This document shows, piece by piece, positions 16,420-25,525 of a stretch of DNA of 64,000 nucleotides. Made by a program: the position numbers and the translations under genes. The notes beneath the pieces are model-generated. The model made no database searches. It was not told the DNA's origin and worked only from the letters and a program-made list of their open reading frames with translations. Position 1 is the first letter of the stretch, and each line of letters starts with the position of its first letter. Origin of the DNA: Flavobacterium sp. (GTDB lineage Bacteria > Bacteroidota > Bacteroidia > Flavobacteriales > Flavobacteriaceae); contig JADBYA010000002.1 in the NCBI GenBank assembly GCA_020403245.1, positions 124,001 through 188,000 on the forward strand, given 5' to 3'.

Positions 16420-18291
16420 ATGTTTTTAGAAAAGTATGATGTTATTGTGGTTGGCGCAGGTCACGCAGGTTGTGAAGCGGCAGCAGCATCGGCAAACTTG
16501 GGTTGCTCAACGTTACTCGTAACCATGAGTTTACAAAACATTGCTCAAATGTCATGCAATCCCGCAATGGGAGGAATTGCAAAAGGGCAAATTGTTCGTG
16601 AAATTGATGCGCTAGGAGGATACTCTGGAATTGTTTCTGATAAAACAGCTGTTCAGTTTAAAATGTTGAATAAATCAAAAGGTCCTGCCATGTGGTCGCC
16701 TAGAGTACAGTCGGACCGAATGCGTTTCTCAGAAGAATGGCGATTGATGTTAGAAAGAACACCTAATTTGGATTTTTACCAAGAAATGGTCAAAGGGCTT
16801 TTGATTAAAAACAATAAAATTGAAGGAATTACAACATCACTTGGAATAGAAATTAAAGCGAAAACGGTTGTGCTAACGAATGGAACTTTTCTTAATGGAT
16901 TAATTCATATAGGTGATAAACAGTTTGGCGGAGGAAGAGCAGGCGAAAGTGCTGCCTATGGAATAACAGATGATTTAGTAAAAGTTGGTTTCGAAGCAGG
17001 CAGAATGAAAACAGGAACCCCTCCCAGAGTTGATGGTCGCTCATTAGATTATTCTAAAATGAGAGAAGAGCCAGGCGATTTAATCCCTGATAAATTTTCA
17101 TACTCTGATGAAACTAAACCATTGACACATCAAAAATTGTGTCATATGACTTATACATCTAACGAAGTTCACGATATTTTGCGTGAAGGTTTTGATCGTT
17201 CTCCTATGTTTAACGGAAGAATAAAAAGCATCGGACCCCGTTATTGCCCATCAATAGAGGATAAGATAAACCGTTTTGCCGATAAAGAAAGACACCAATT
17301 GTTTATTGAACCCGAAGGATGGAATACCGTAGAAGTATATGTGAACGGTTTTTCTACTTCGTTGCCCGAAGACATACAGTTTAAAGCATTACGGTCGGTA
17401 GCAGGATTTGAAAAAGTTAAATTTTTTCGCCCTGGTTATGCCATCGAATACGATTATTTTCCGCCAACACAGTTAAAGCATACTCTGGAAACCAAGCTAG
17501 TTGAAGGATTGTACTTTGCAGGACAAATTAACGGAACAACAGGTTATGAAGAAGCCGCGTCACAAGGAATGATGGCAGGTATCAATGCAGCCCTAAAAGT
17601 AAAAGAGCAAGCGCCAATGATTTTGCGTCGGGACGAAGCTTACATTGGTGTTTTGATTGACGATTTAATTACCAAAGGAACTGAAGAACCCTACCGAATG
17701 TTTACTTCTAGAGCCGAATACAGAACCTTATTGCGTCAAGACAATGCTGATTTTAGATTAACGCCAAAATCATTTGAAATAGGTTTAGCGTCAGAAAAAA
17801 GATTGAGAAGAATGGAACATAAGCTTAATGAAAGTGAAAAAATGGTCAATTTTTTCAAAGAAACTAGCGTTACTCAGGAAGAAGCCAATCCAATATTAGT
17901 TGAAAAAGAAAGCGCGCCAATGGTTCAATCGGATAAAATGTTTAAAGTTTTTTCTCGCCCTCAAATGGAATTAGATGATATATTGAAATTTGAAAAAGTG
18001 CAACACTATATTCAAGAAAACGATTTGGACAAAGAAATAATTGAGCAAGCCGAGATACAAGTAAAATATTCAGGATATATCGAAAAAGAAAGGAATAATG
18101 CTGAAAAATTAATTCGATTAGAAGACATAAAAATCCCAGAAAACTTCGATTATCATAAAATTAAATCCATGTCAATTGAAGCCAAACAGAAACTTAGTAC
18201 TATACGTCCAGTTACTATTTCACAAGCTTCAAGAATTAGTGGCGTTTCACCATCTGATATTTCGGTTTTATTAATTTACATGGGCAGATAA
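16420..18291 (+). CDS. mnmG: tRNA uridine-5-carboxymethylaminomethyl modification enzyme MnmG
   Basis: 623 residues. The FAD-binding motif VVGAGHAGCEAA lies at residues 10-21, and MSCNPAMGGIAKG and the GTPPRV and SRAEYR stretches are hallmark MnmG/GidA motifs. With MnmE it modifies U34 of several tRNAs. Length and motifs are complete. Translation is probably coupled to ybeY (1-bp gap). In many bacteria gidA lies near the replication origin, which fits the flanking parS-like sites, although no dnaA or parAB is in the window. Confidence 0.97.
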   Translation: MFLEKYDVIVVGAGHAGCEAAAASANLGCSTLLVTMSLQNIAQMSCNPAMGGIAKGQIVREIDALGGYSGIVSDKTAVQFKMLNKSKGPAMWSPRVQSDRMRFSEEWRLMLERTPNLDFYQEMVKGLLIKNNKIEGITTSLGIEIKAKTVVLTNGTFLNGLIHIGDKQFGGGRAGESAAYGITDDLVKVGFEAGRMKTGTPPRVDGRSLDYSKMREEPGDLIPDKFSYSDETKPLTHQKLCHMTYTSNEVHDILREGFDRSPMFNGRIKSIGPRYCPSIEDKINRFADKERHQLFIEPEGWNTVEVYVNGFSTSLPEDIQFKALRSVAGFEKVKFFRPGYAIEYDYFPPTQLKHTLETKLVEGLYFAGQINGTTGYEEAASQGMMAGINAALKVKEQAPMILRRDEAYIGVLIDDLITKGTEEPYRMFTSRAEYRTLLRQDNADFRLTPKSFEIGLASEKRLRRMEHKLNESEKMVNFFKETSVTQEEANPILVEKESAPMVQSDKMFKVFSRPQMELDDILKFEKVQHYIQENDLDKEIIEQAEIQVKYSGYIEKERNNAEKLIRLEDIKIPENFDYHKIKSMSIEAKQKLSTIRPVTISQASRISGVSPSDISVLLIYMGR

Positions 18292-18296
18292 TTTTA

Positions 18297-18312
18297 CGTT
18301 CCACGTGAAACG
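18297..18312. promoter_or_regulatory. Second parS-like site downstream of mnmG
   Basis: CGTTCCACGTGAAACG keeps the 14-base parS core and differs only at the two outermost bases. It is in the intergenic region 6 bp after the mnmG stop, 1.9 kb from the perfect site. Confidence 0.7.
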
Positions 18313-18345
18313 AATTTCGGGAAGTCCTATCAATAAAGTGTTTAT

Positions 18346-19191
18346 ATGAGTTTTCAAAACAATATTTTTTTTCAAAAAGTGAGAGATTATTCAGTTTCAA
18401 AAGAAATTTTCGAATTGCATCACAATCCAGAGTATGATTTGTTAATCACTTTTCCTAAACCGAGTATAGAAAAATTACCCAGCTATTACGAAAGCGAAGA
18501 TTATATTTCACATACCGATGGGAAGCGTACTTTATTTGAAAGAATGTACCATTTGATAAAAAACATAGCGCTTAAGAATAAAGTTAAATTAATCAATGCT
18601 CAATCTGAAAAAGGCACACTCTTAGACATCGGAGCAGGAACGGGAGATTTTTTAGTGGTAGCTAAAAAAGAGGGTTGGCAAACAACCGGAATCGAACCAA
18701 GTGAAAAAGCAAAAGCAATTGCCATTAGTAAGGGTGTGAATTTTTCCGATAACCTTTCAGAATTAGAAAGCAATTCTTTTGATGTAATTACAATGTGGCA
18801 TGTTTTAGAACACGTTCCAAACCTTGAGGAATACATTATCGAACTGAAAAGACTACTAAAACCAACAGGAACAATTGTAATTGCAGTGCCCAATTTTAAA
18901 TCTTTTGACGCTCAATATTACGGAAAATTTTGGGCAGCATACGATGTGCCAAGACACATTTGGCATTTTTCAAAAACAGCCATAGAAAAGTTATTTTCCG
19001 AAAAAGAGTTGAGATTAGTTGAAGTACTTCCCATGAAGTTTGATAGTTTTTATGTTAGCTTACTTTCTGAAAAATACAAAACCAGCAAAATGAATTTTAT
19101 AAGAGCATTTTTCGTTGGTTTAAAGTCAAACCGTAGCGGTAACAAAACAAAAGAGTATTCTTCACACATTTATGTTATAAAAAACCAGTAA
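18346..19191 (+). CDS. Class I SAM-dependent methyltransferase
   Basis: 281 residues. Motif I (LLDIGAGTGDF) is near residue 90, followed by GIEPSEKA, the acidic residue binding the SAM ribose, then VITMWHVLEHVPN (motif II/III) and LKPTGTIVIAVPN. This is the methyltransferase 11/23 type, with an N-terminal extension (residues 1-85) that may carry substrate specificity. The substrate is unknown. It follows mnmG and a parS-like site on the same strand. Confidence 0.85.
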   Translation: MSFQNNIFFQKVRDYSVSKEIFELHHNPEYDLLITFPKPSIEKLPSYYESEDYISHTDGKRTLFERMYHLIKNIALKNKVKLINAQSEKGTLLDIGAGTGDFLVVAKKEGWQTTGIEPSEKAKAIAISKGVNFSDNLSELESNSFDVITMWHVLEHVPNLEEYIIELKRLLKPTGTIVIAVPNFKSFDAQYYGKFWAAYDVPRHIWHFSKTAIEKLFSEKELRLVEVLPMKFDSFYVSLLSEKYKTSKMNFIRAFFVGLKSNRSGNKTKEYSSHIYVIKNQ

Positions 19192-19511
19192 TAATCAAAT
19201 TAGCGCGCCACAATTGATTTTCTGGCAACGAAACATAAGCCAAGCTTCAAAAAAACAGAAAGTTATTTACAAGCCATTATTTAAAGCCAAAAAACATAAG
19301 TTTACCTTATTGTTTTTATGAAACGCATAGTCAAATCCTATTGTTTAAGATAGAACGACTAACTCCTTTATTTCAACAATAGAATATTATCTTTTATTTT
19401 TATACTTTTGAAGCCGAAAACAAAATTTATCAAAACATAATGAAATCGAAGATTCACGACACGAGCGCCAGCGAACTGGTGAAACAAAACCAAAAAAACA
19501 ATTTTAAAATC
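19192..19511. other. 320-bp gap before the OmpH-like gene
   Basis: A candidate promoter lies at 19403-19410. An in-frame ATG at 19440 would add 24 polar residues before the signal peptide of the next gene and is rejected as the start. I see no other structure. Confidence 0.5.
19403..19410 (+). promoter_or_regulatory. Candidate promoter element TACTTTTG
   Basis: It fits TAnnTTTG, about 100 bp before the chosen start of the OmpH-like gene. Confidence 0.4.
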
Positions 19512-20087
19512 ATGAGTAAAAAAACAGTTATCCTTCTTGCATTGGCATTTTCAATTATTTCATGTAATAAAACTACAGAAACTAAAGAATTCAAAACAGC
19601 TTACATCGATACTTCAAAATTAATGGAAGAATCTACAGAAGCTAAAGACATCGAAGCAAAATACAAAGACAAATCTAAAGTAATGGGAAGCCAATTAGAA
19701 GCTGAAGTTGCCCGATTCAAGCAGGAAGCGGCAAATTTCAAACAAAACGCCATGACAAACGGTCAAGCATGGGCACAACAAAAAGGTGCAGAATTACAAC
19801 AAAGAGAGCAAGAGTTGAGCTATGCGCAACAAGGAATGTTAAGACAACTTCAAGAAGAAAGCGGCACCGAAATGGACACTTTAGTAAAATCATACAAAAA
19901 GATTATCAAAGATTTTGGTAAGGAAAAAGGATATGATTATATCTTTGGAACCGGCGATGCACAATCAGTTTTGTATGCAAAAGACAGCTACGATTTAACA
20001 AAAGATGTTATTAAAATAGTTAATGATAAGTATAAATCTGCCGGCAAAAAAGAAGAAAACGCAGCAACAAAAAAAGAAGAGAAATAA
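19512..20087 (+). CDS. OmpH/Skp-like periplasmic chaperone, lipoprotein
   Basis: 191 residues from the ATG at 19512. This start is chosen because it opens directly with a lipoprotein signal (MSKKTVILLALAFSIISCN, lipobox SIISC); the longer frame from 19440 puts a polar stretch in front of it. The mature part begins with the TAYIDTSKLMEES strand, then a long amphipathic coiled coil (about residues 50-125) and DYIFGTGDAQSVLYAK, the typical end of OmpH/Skp. Skp binds unfolded outer-membrane proteins in the periplasm; here the Cys suggests membrane anchoring. The tail is Lys/Glu rich. Confidence 0.8.
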   Translation: MSKKTVILLALAFSIISCNKTTETKEFKTAYIDTSKLMEESTEAKDIEAKYKDKSKVMGSQLEAEVARFKQEAANFKQNAMTNGQAWAQQKGAELQQREQELSYAQQGMLRQLQEESGTEMDTLVKSYKKIIKDFGKEKGYDYIFGTGDAQSVLYAKDSYDLTKDVIKIVNDKYKSAGKKEENAATKKEEK

Positions 20088-20113
20088 TAATTTTACACTT
20101 TCTTATTCAAAGT

Positions 20114-20142
20114 AAAAAGCCATCAATTTTGATGGCTTTTTT
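20114..20142 (+). terminator. Intrinsic terminator after the OmpH-like gene
   Basis: AAAAAGCCATC/GATGGCTTTTT, 11-bp stem and 6-base loop, followed by T-tract. Confidence 0.85.
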
Positions 20143-20178
20143 GTTATCCCTAAATTTCGGTTTTGATTAACAATATTT

Positions 20179-20186
20179 TATATTTG
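20179..20186 (+). promoter_or_regulatory. Promoter element TATATTTG of the helicase gene
   Basis: Perfect Bacteroidota -7 element ending 18 bp before the ATG at 20205, just beyond the upstream terminator. Confidence 0.6.
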
Positions 20187-20204
20187 TTTTTTAAACTATA
20201 CGCC

Positions 20205-22481
20205 ATGGAGTCAATATCAGCAAAAGCAAATTATGTATTGCAATTTATCAATCAAACCAATCGTTCCATTTTCCTCACAGGGAAAGCCGGAACGGGAAAA
20301 ACAACGCTACTTAAAGAAATAATTAAATCTACTCACAAAAACTGTGTGGTTGTTGCGCCAACAGGAATCGCAGCACTAAACGCTGGCGGAGTTACTATAC
20401 ATTCTATGTTTCAGTTGCCTTTCGGCGGATTTATTCCAGATAACTCATCACTACACTTTTCCGAAAATTCTAAGTTTGAGTCTAAAGCTACCTTGCGTAG
20501 GCATTTTAGAATGAGCGGTTTAAAGAAAGCAGTTATCCAAAATATGGAATTGCTTATCATTGACGAAGTCAGTATGTTGCGTTCTGATTTGATGGATGCT
20601 ATAGATTTTATGTTGCAATCAGTTCGCAGAAAAAACCAACCTTTTGGCGGTGTACAAGTGCTTTTTATTGGCGATTTGATGCAGTTACCACCAATAATTA
20701 AGGATGAAGAATGGAGAACACTTCGTAATTATTACAAAGGGAAATTCTTCTTTCATTCGCATGTAATTCAACAAAATCCACCTTTGTATATTGAATTGAC
20801 TAAGATTTTTCGTCAATCAGATGAACAGTTTATCTCGGTTTTAAACAACCTTAGAAATAATAGAATTTCGCCAAACGATATTCAAATTCTTAATCAATTT
20901 GTTCAACCAAATTTTGATTTGAAAGCCAATAAAGGATTCATTACTTTAACAACACACAATGTGAAAGCCGATTCTATAAACAATCAATCCTTACATGATT
21001 TAGAAGGAAAAGCAATAATTTATACGGCCCAAATAGTAGATGATTTTCCAGATAAAATTTATCCTTTAGAAGAAAAATTGCATTTAAAAGTTGGAGCGCA
21101 AGTGATGTTTATTAAAAATGATTTGTCTTCGGAAAAAAAATACTTCAATGGTAAAATGGGAATTGTTAAATCACTTTCAGATGAAGAAATTATGGTTCAC
21201 TTTCCTGAAGAAAATAAAACCATCGAAGTTGAACGGTATGAATGGGAAAATATTCGCTATTATGTAGATGAAAACACCAAAGAAATCAGCGAAGAAATTC
21301 TGGGAACTTTTACTCATTATCCCATAAAATTGGCTTGGGCGATAACGGTACACAAAAGCCAAGGATTAACTTTTGATAAAGCGGTTCTCGATGTCTCGCA
21401 GGTTTTTCTTCCAGGACAAGCTTATGTGGCACTTTCAAGATTGCGATCATTAGACGGTTTGGTTTTATTGTCTTCATTGCAAATGAATGGTATTTCGAGT
21501 GATCAAGATGTGATGGATTATGCGGAGAACAAAGCAAGTGAAGCATTTTTAGAAAAATCTTTGAAGCAAGAAACCAAAAGCTTTATTTATAACTATTTAA
21601 TTTCCAGTTTTGATTGGACAGATTTGGCACAAGAATGGCGAAATCATCGGTTTAGTTATAATGAGAATTCGGAGTTGTCAACAAAGTCAAAGCACGCGAC
21701 TTGGGCAAAAAAACAAATAGAAACTATAGAAAATCTTTTGGATCCATCCAGAAAATTCATTTTGCAATTGAACAAACTTTTCAAAGAGGAAGAAGTTGAT
21801 TTAAAGTTTGTTTTCGAGAGATTTCAAGCAGCATACAATTATTTTTTACAACCATTAGATTCATTGGTTTATGAAATTCTTTGGAAGTTAGAAGAAGTGA
21901 TTCGAACTAAAAAAGCCAAAGCATTTTATGATGAATTAATCGTTTTGGAAACGACTCAAATAAAAGCAGTCATGAGATTGATGAAAGCCAAATTATTGAT
22001 TGAAACGGTTGTAAATGGCGAAACAATTTCTAAGGAAAAATTAACCTCAGATGATATTAAGTATTACAAAATCAATAAATTAGAAATCATTCGTAAAGAA
22101 TTTAAAAAGGCAAATATCACTTTGGTTGATTCCGAATCTTCGGAAGAAGTTAATTTAGAAAGGTATTCCAAAAAGAAAAAAACCAACAAAGAACCCAAAA
22201 AATCAACCGTTCAAGAAACCTACGAATTGTGGTTGCAAAAAAATTCTATCAAAGAAATTGCGGCAATAAGAAAACTAACTACCCAAACTATTGGCGGACA
22301 TTTAGCCAAGTTAATTGAGTTGCAAACTATTTCAATTACAGATGTATTGCCAGAGGATAAAATTCTAGAATTAGCAAAAGCTTTTAAAGGTTACAAAGAG
22401 GAAACACTCAACGGATTGAAAGAACTTTATGGCGATAAATTCACTTGGGATGAATTAAAAATGTTCAAAGCGAGTTTGTAA
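20205..22481 (+). CDS. Pif1/RecD-like superfamily 1B helicase with C-terminal helix-turn-helix
   Basis: 758 residues from ATG 20205; the frame remains open upstream, but the -7 element lies inside the longer version. Walker A GKAGTGKTTLLKE, motif II LLIIDEVSML, motif III LFIGDLMQLPP, and the C-terminal motifs VHKSQGLTFDKAV and AYVALSRLRS define a 5'-3' SF1B helicase. The last 90 residues (QETYELWLQKNSIKEIAAIR...TIGGHLAKLIE) form a helix-turn-helix of the kind found at the end of RecQ-like and related helicases. Likely role: DNA repair or replication past structures. Confidence 0.88.
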   Translation: MESISAKANYVLQFINQTNRSIFLTGKAGTGKTTLLKEIIKSTHKNCVVVAPTGIAALNAGGVTIHSMFQLPFGGFIPDNSSLHFSENSKFESKATLRRHFRMSGLKKAVIQNMELLIIDEVSMLRSDLMDAIDFMLQSVRRKNQPFGGVQVLFIGDLMQLPPIIKDEEWRTLRNYYKGKFFFHSHVIQQNPPLYIELTKIFRQSDEQFISVLNNLRNNRISPNDIQILNQFVQPNFDLKANKGFITLTTHNVKADSINNQSLHDLEGKAIIYTAQIVDDFPDKIYPLEEKLHLKVGAQVMFIKNDLSSEKKYFNGKMGIVKSLSDEEIMVHFPEENKTIEVERYEWENIRYYVDENTKEISEEILGTFTHYPIKLAWAITVHKSQGLTFDKAVLDVSQVFLPGQAYVALSRLRSLDGLVLLSSLQMNGISSDQDVMDYAENKASEAFLEKSLKQETKSFIYNYLISSFDWTDLAQEWRNHRFSYNENSELSTKSKHATWAKKQIETIENLLDPSRKFILQLNKLFKEEEVDLKFVFERFQAAYNYFLQPLDSLVYEILWKLEEVIRTKKAKAFYDELIVLETTQIKAVMRLMKAKLLIETVVNGETISKEKLTSDDIKYYKINKLEIIRKEFKKANITLVDSESSEEVNLERYSKKKKTNKEPKKSTVQETYELWLQKNSIKEIAAIRKLTTQTIGGHLAKLIELQTISITDVLPEDKILELAKAFKGYKEETLNGLKELYGDKFTWDELKMFKASL

Positions 22482-22868
22482 TTAACTCAACCACCAAACC
22501 GCTAAAACCGCAGGAACAAAATAAATTGCAATCGTTCTTGCTCCATCATAATCTTTGGCTAATCTTTGACCTAACAATAACAATAGTAATGTGATACAAG
22601 AAAAAACTGCGCCATAAAAACCAAAAGTTTTTCCACCGTTTACAAACAATTCTACACAACCAACAAGGGTTAAAACGCCAGTTATAAGTTCCGTTATTAA
22701 AATAATTCCCAAAGCAAGCGGCACATTATTTTTTAAAAAGGAAGTTTGAGCAAAATGACCCTTGAGCCAATCAACATTTCCTTGCCACCCAAAAACTTTA
22801 TCATAAGCCGACTGTATAAAAGTGACAGCTAAAAAAACCAAAACTAAAATCGAGGCGGTATTATTCAT
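22482..22868 (-). CDS. DoxX family membrane protein
   Basis: 128 residues with four hydrophobic helices and the N-terminal FIQSAYDKVFGW pattern typical of DoxX-like proteins, including the conserved Lys after the first helix. Members are small inner-membrane proteins with links to quinone or redox stress in some species; nothing more specific can be said. It starts 5 bp after the holB stop and is probably co-transcribed with holB. Confidence 0.8.
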   Translation of the reverse strand: MNNTASILVLVFLAVTFIQSAYDKVFGWQGNVDWLKGHFAQTSFLKNNVPLALGIILITELITGVLTLVGCVELFVNGGKTFGFYGAVFSCITLLLLLLGQRLAKDYDGARTIAIYFVPAVLAVWWLS

Positions 22869-22873
22869 AAGTA

Positions 22874-24022
22874 TTAATTTTTATGGATTAAACGAGTGAG
22901 TTTTATAGATAAATCGGTTAAAATAATTTTGGCGTTTCCATTTCTTTCTATATGATAAATGGCATCAGATAGTTCACTAAAAATAGCATTTATATTATTT
23001 CCATTTACAAAAGGTGCAAATTTGTCCCAAGTAAATTTTTCCTCAGTTGGCTCAACATAAACCAAATTATTCGTTTGATAATTAAACAACATTGCTTGAC
23101 GAAACATAACAATACAATAATTTAGAAATTGTTTTTGCCCTTCTCTACCCAAACCTGCTATTTCTTCACTCCAAGAAATCAAATCCTGAATGGCCGCAGC
23201 ATTTCCTTTGGCTCTAAAAGCCGCTCGAACCCAATCGACAAACCATTTTTCAAAAGGCAAATCATCCGTTTCATTATTTAATATTTGAAGCGCTTTGTTG
23301 TAATTACCTTGAGCTTGATGCGCAATTTTTGAAGCACTTGCTGGGTCAATTTGGTGCCGTTCTATTAATGCTTTTGAAATAATAATTTCTGGCAAGGCAC
23401 CAAAATGCAAAACCTGACAACGGGAACGAATGGTTTGAATGATATCTTCTTCGCTTTCAGAAATTAAAATAAAAAGCGTCTTTTCAGGCGGCTCTTCTAA
23501 TAATTTTAGCAATTTATTAGAAGCCGCAATATTCATTTTATCAGCCATCCAAACAATCATCACTTTATAACCACCTTCATAGGATTTCAAAGCTAAAGAT
23601 TTTAAAATATCTTGAGCATCATCCACACGAATTTCGCCTTGCTTGTTTTGAACTCCTAAATGTTTGTACCAATCAAACAAACTTCCATAAGGATTGTGTA
23701 AAACAAACTCGCGCCAATCCATTATAAAATCGGAACTTTTTGGTTTCGTTTTTATATCCTCATTAGTCACATTTGGATACACAAAATGCAAATCAGGATG
23801 TGTTAAAGATTGAAATTTTAAATTGCAAGAATCATTTCCGCCGGTATTTTCGGTTTCCGAATTATTACATAAAACAAACTGTGCATAAGCTATTGCCATG
23901 GCTAATGTTCCACAACCTTCTGGTCCTACAAACAATTGTGTATGCGGAATTCTGCCCGACAAGGCGCTTTTTGTTAGATGATTTTTGATGTACTCTTGAC
24001 CTAATATTTCTGAAAACAGCAT
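22874..24022 (-). CDS. holB: DNA polymerase III subunit delta'
   Basis: 382 residues. Clamp-loader AAA+ fold: ILGQEYIKNHL at the N-terminus, GPEGCGTLAMA in place of a strict Walker A (the Lys is lost, as is common in delta'), VMIVWMADKMNIAASNKLLKLLEEPPE around 155-178, and the sensor-1 region LISESEEDIIQTIRSRCQ. It works in the replicative clamp loader; nucleotide binding is probably not required. Length is slightly above E. coli HolB (334). Confidence 0.9.
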   Translation of the reverse strand: MLFSEILGQEYIKNHLTKSALSGRIPHTQLFVGPEGCGTLAMAIAYAQFVLCNNSETENTGGNDSCNLKFQSLTHPDLHFVYPNVTNEDIKTKPKSSDFIMDWREFVLHNPYGSLFDWYKHLGVQNKQGEIRVDDAQDILKSLALKSYEGGYKVMIVWMADKMNIAASNKLLKLLEEPPEKTLFILISESEEDIIQTIRSRCQVLHFGALPEIIISKALIERHQIDPASASKIAHQAQGNYNKALQILNNETDDLPFEKWFVDWVRAAFRAKGNAAAIQDLISWSEEIAGLGREGQKQFLNYCIVMFRQAMLFNYQTNNLVYVEPTEEKFTWDKFAPFVNGNNINAIFSELSDAIYHIERNGNAKIILTDLSIKLTRLIHKN

Positions 24023-24206
24023 AAAGCAAATATAACTTAAAAATCTATTTTTTATCTAAATAATTGCATTTTGAATACGCTTTTATAAGCGGAATTATAC
24101 CTATCAAAAAGGCATAATAAATGGATTAAAAAAGCATTACATCTTAAAAATTTCTTAAAAAACATCGATAAAAGCACGAAAAACACCGATGAAATTATAA
24201 TTTTGT

Positions 24207-24214
24207 TATATTTG
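24207..24214 (+). promoter_or_regulatory. pgk promoter element TATATTTG
   Basis: Perfect TAnnTTTG 28 bp before the pgk ATG, in the divergent gap between holB and pgk. Confidence 0.6.
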
Positions 24215-24242
24215 CAATAAATCATATTAACTTATTTACTAG

Positions 24243-25430
24243 ATGAAAACCCTTCAAGATTTTAATTTCAATGCCAAAAAAGCAATAATCAGAGTTGATT
24301 TTAATGTTCCATTGGACGAAAAATTTAACGTTACTGATGCTAATAGAATTGAAGCGGCTAAGCCAACTATAGATAAAATCTTAGCAGATGGAGGAAGCGT
24401 AATCTTGATGTCTCATCTTGGAAGACCAAAAGGAAAAGAAGATCAATTTTCGTTACGGCATATTGTGGCAAAAGCATCTGAAGTATTAGGGGTTAAAGTA
24501 CTTTTTGCTTCAGACTGTAGGGGCGAAGTAGCTATAAATGCTGCAAATAATCTCAAACAAGGTGAAGTATTGTTATTGGAAAATCTTCGTTTTTATCCAG
24601 AAGAAGAAGCTGGTGATGAAAGTTTTGCCAAAGAATTAGCAACTCTAGGAGATATTTATGTAAATGATGCTTTTGGAACGGCACACAGAGCTCATGCATC
24701 AACAACCATTATTGCCAAATATTTTCCAAACCATAAATGTTTTGGAATGCTTTTGGCCAAAGAAATTGAAAGTTTAAATCGTGTTTTAAAGAATTCTGTA
24801 AAACCAGTAACAGCGGTTCTTGGAGGATCAAAAGTTTCTTCAAAAATTACGGTTATCGAAAATATTCTGGATAAAGTTGACCACATGATTATTGGTGGCG
24901 GAATGACATTTACTTTTATAAAAGCATTAGGAGGAAAAATAGGAAATTCAATTTGTGAAGACGATAAACAGGAGCTAGCGTTGCAAATTTTACATTTGGC
25001 AAAACAAAAAAACGTTCATATTCATATTCCAGTTGATGTTGTTGCGGCAAATGCTTTTTCAAATGATGCCGAAACTCAAATAGTAGATGTTCGTGAAATA
25101 CCCGATGGGTGGCAAGGTTTAGATGCAGGACCAAAATCACTAGAAAATTTCAGAAATGTAATTATGAATTCAAAAACAATTCTTTGGAATGGTCCATTAG
25201 GTGTTTTTGAAATGGAAACATTTGCTAAAGGAACTATTGCTCTAGGAAATTTTATTGCAGAATCTACAGCAAATGGAGCTTTCTCACTTGTTGGTGGAGG
25301 CGATTCTGTTGCTGCAGTAAAACAATTTGGACTAGAAGATAAAATGAGTTACGTTTCCACTGGTGGTGGCGCGATGTTAGAAATGTTAGAAGGAAAACTG
25401 TTGCCTGGGATTACAGCTATTTTGGAGTAA
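24243..25430 (+). CDS. pgk: Phosphoglycerate kinase
   Basis: 395 residues, the standard bacterial length. [10 protein letters not shown] at about 18-27, SHLGRPKG near 60, [18 protein letters not shown] near 140, [12 protein letters not shown] near 195 and the C-terminal [12 protein letters not shown] nucleotide motif are all present. It interconverts 1,3-bisphosphoglycerate and 3-phosphoglycerate, making ATP in glycolysis, in the cytosol. It has its own promoter and sits alone between holB (divergent) and a cell-wall enzyme gene. Confidence 0.97.
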   Translation: MKTLQDFNFNAKKAIIRVDFNVPLDEKFNVTDANRIEAAKPTIDKILADGGSVILMSHLGRPKGKEDQFSLRHIVAKASEVLGVKVLFASDCRGEVAINAANNLKQGEVLLLENLRFYPEEEAGDESFAKELATLGDIYVNDAFGTAHRAHASTTIIAKYFPNHKCFGMLLAKEIESLNRVLKNSVKPVTAVLGGSKVSSKITVIENILDKVDHMIIGGGMTFTFIKALGGKIGNSICEDDKQELALQILHLAKQKNVHIHIPVDVVAANAFSNDAETQIVDVREIPDGWQGLDAGPKSLENFRNVIMNSKTILWNGPLGVFEMETFAKGTIALGNFIAESTANGAFSLVGGGDSVAAVKQFGLEDKMSYVSTGGGAMLEMLEGKLLPGITAILE

Positions 25431-25525
25431 ATGATAACAACACAATAAAAAACAGTAACTTGCGTTATTAATAATTAAGACATTGATAAAACACATTTTA
25501 AAATAATACTTTACGTAATAAAGTT

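Noticed and set aside
16396..18312. A replication origin at the parS pair
   Set aside because: I saw no cluster of DnaA boxes (TTATCCACA-like), no dnaA gene and no A+T-rich unwinding tract next to the sites.
19440..19511. Upstream ATG of the OmpH-like gene
   Set aside because: It would put 24 polar residues in front of a clear lipoprotein signal peptide; the ATG at 19512 is preferred.
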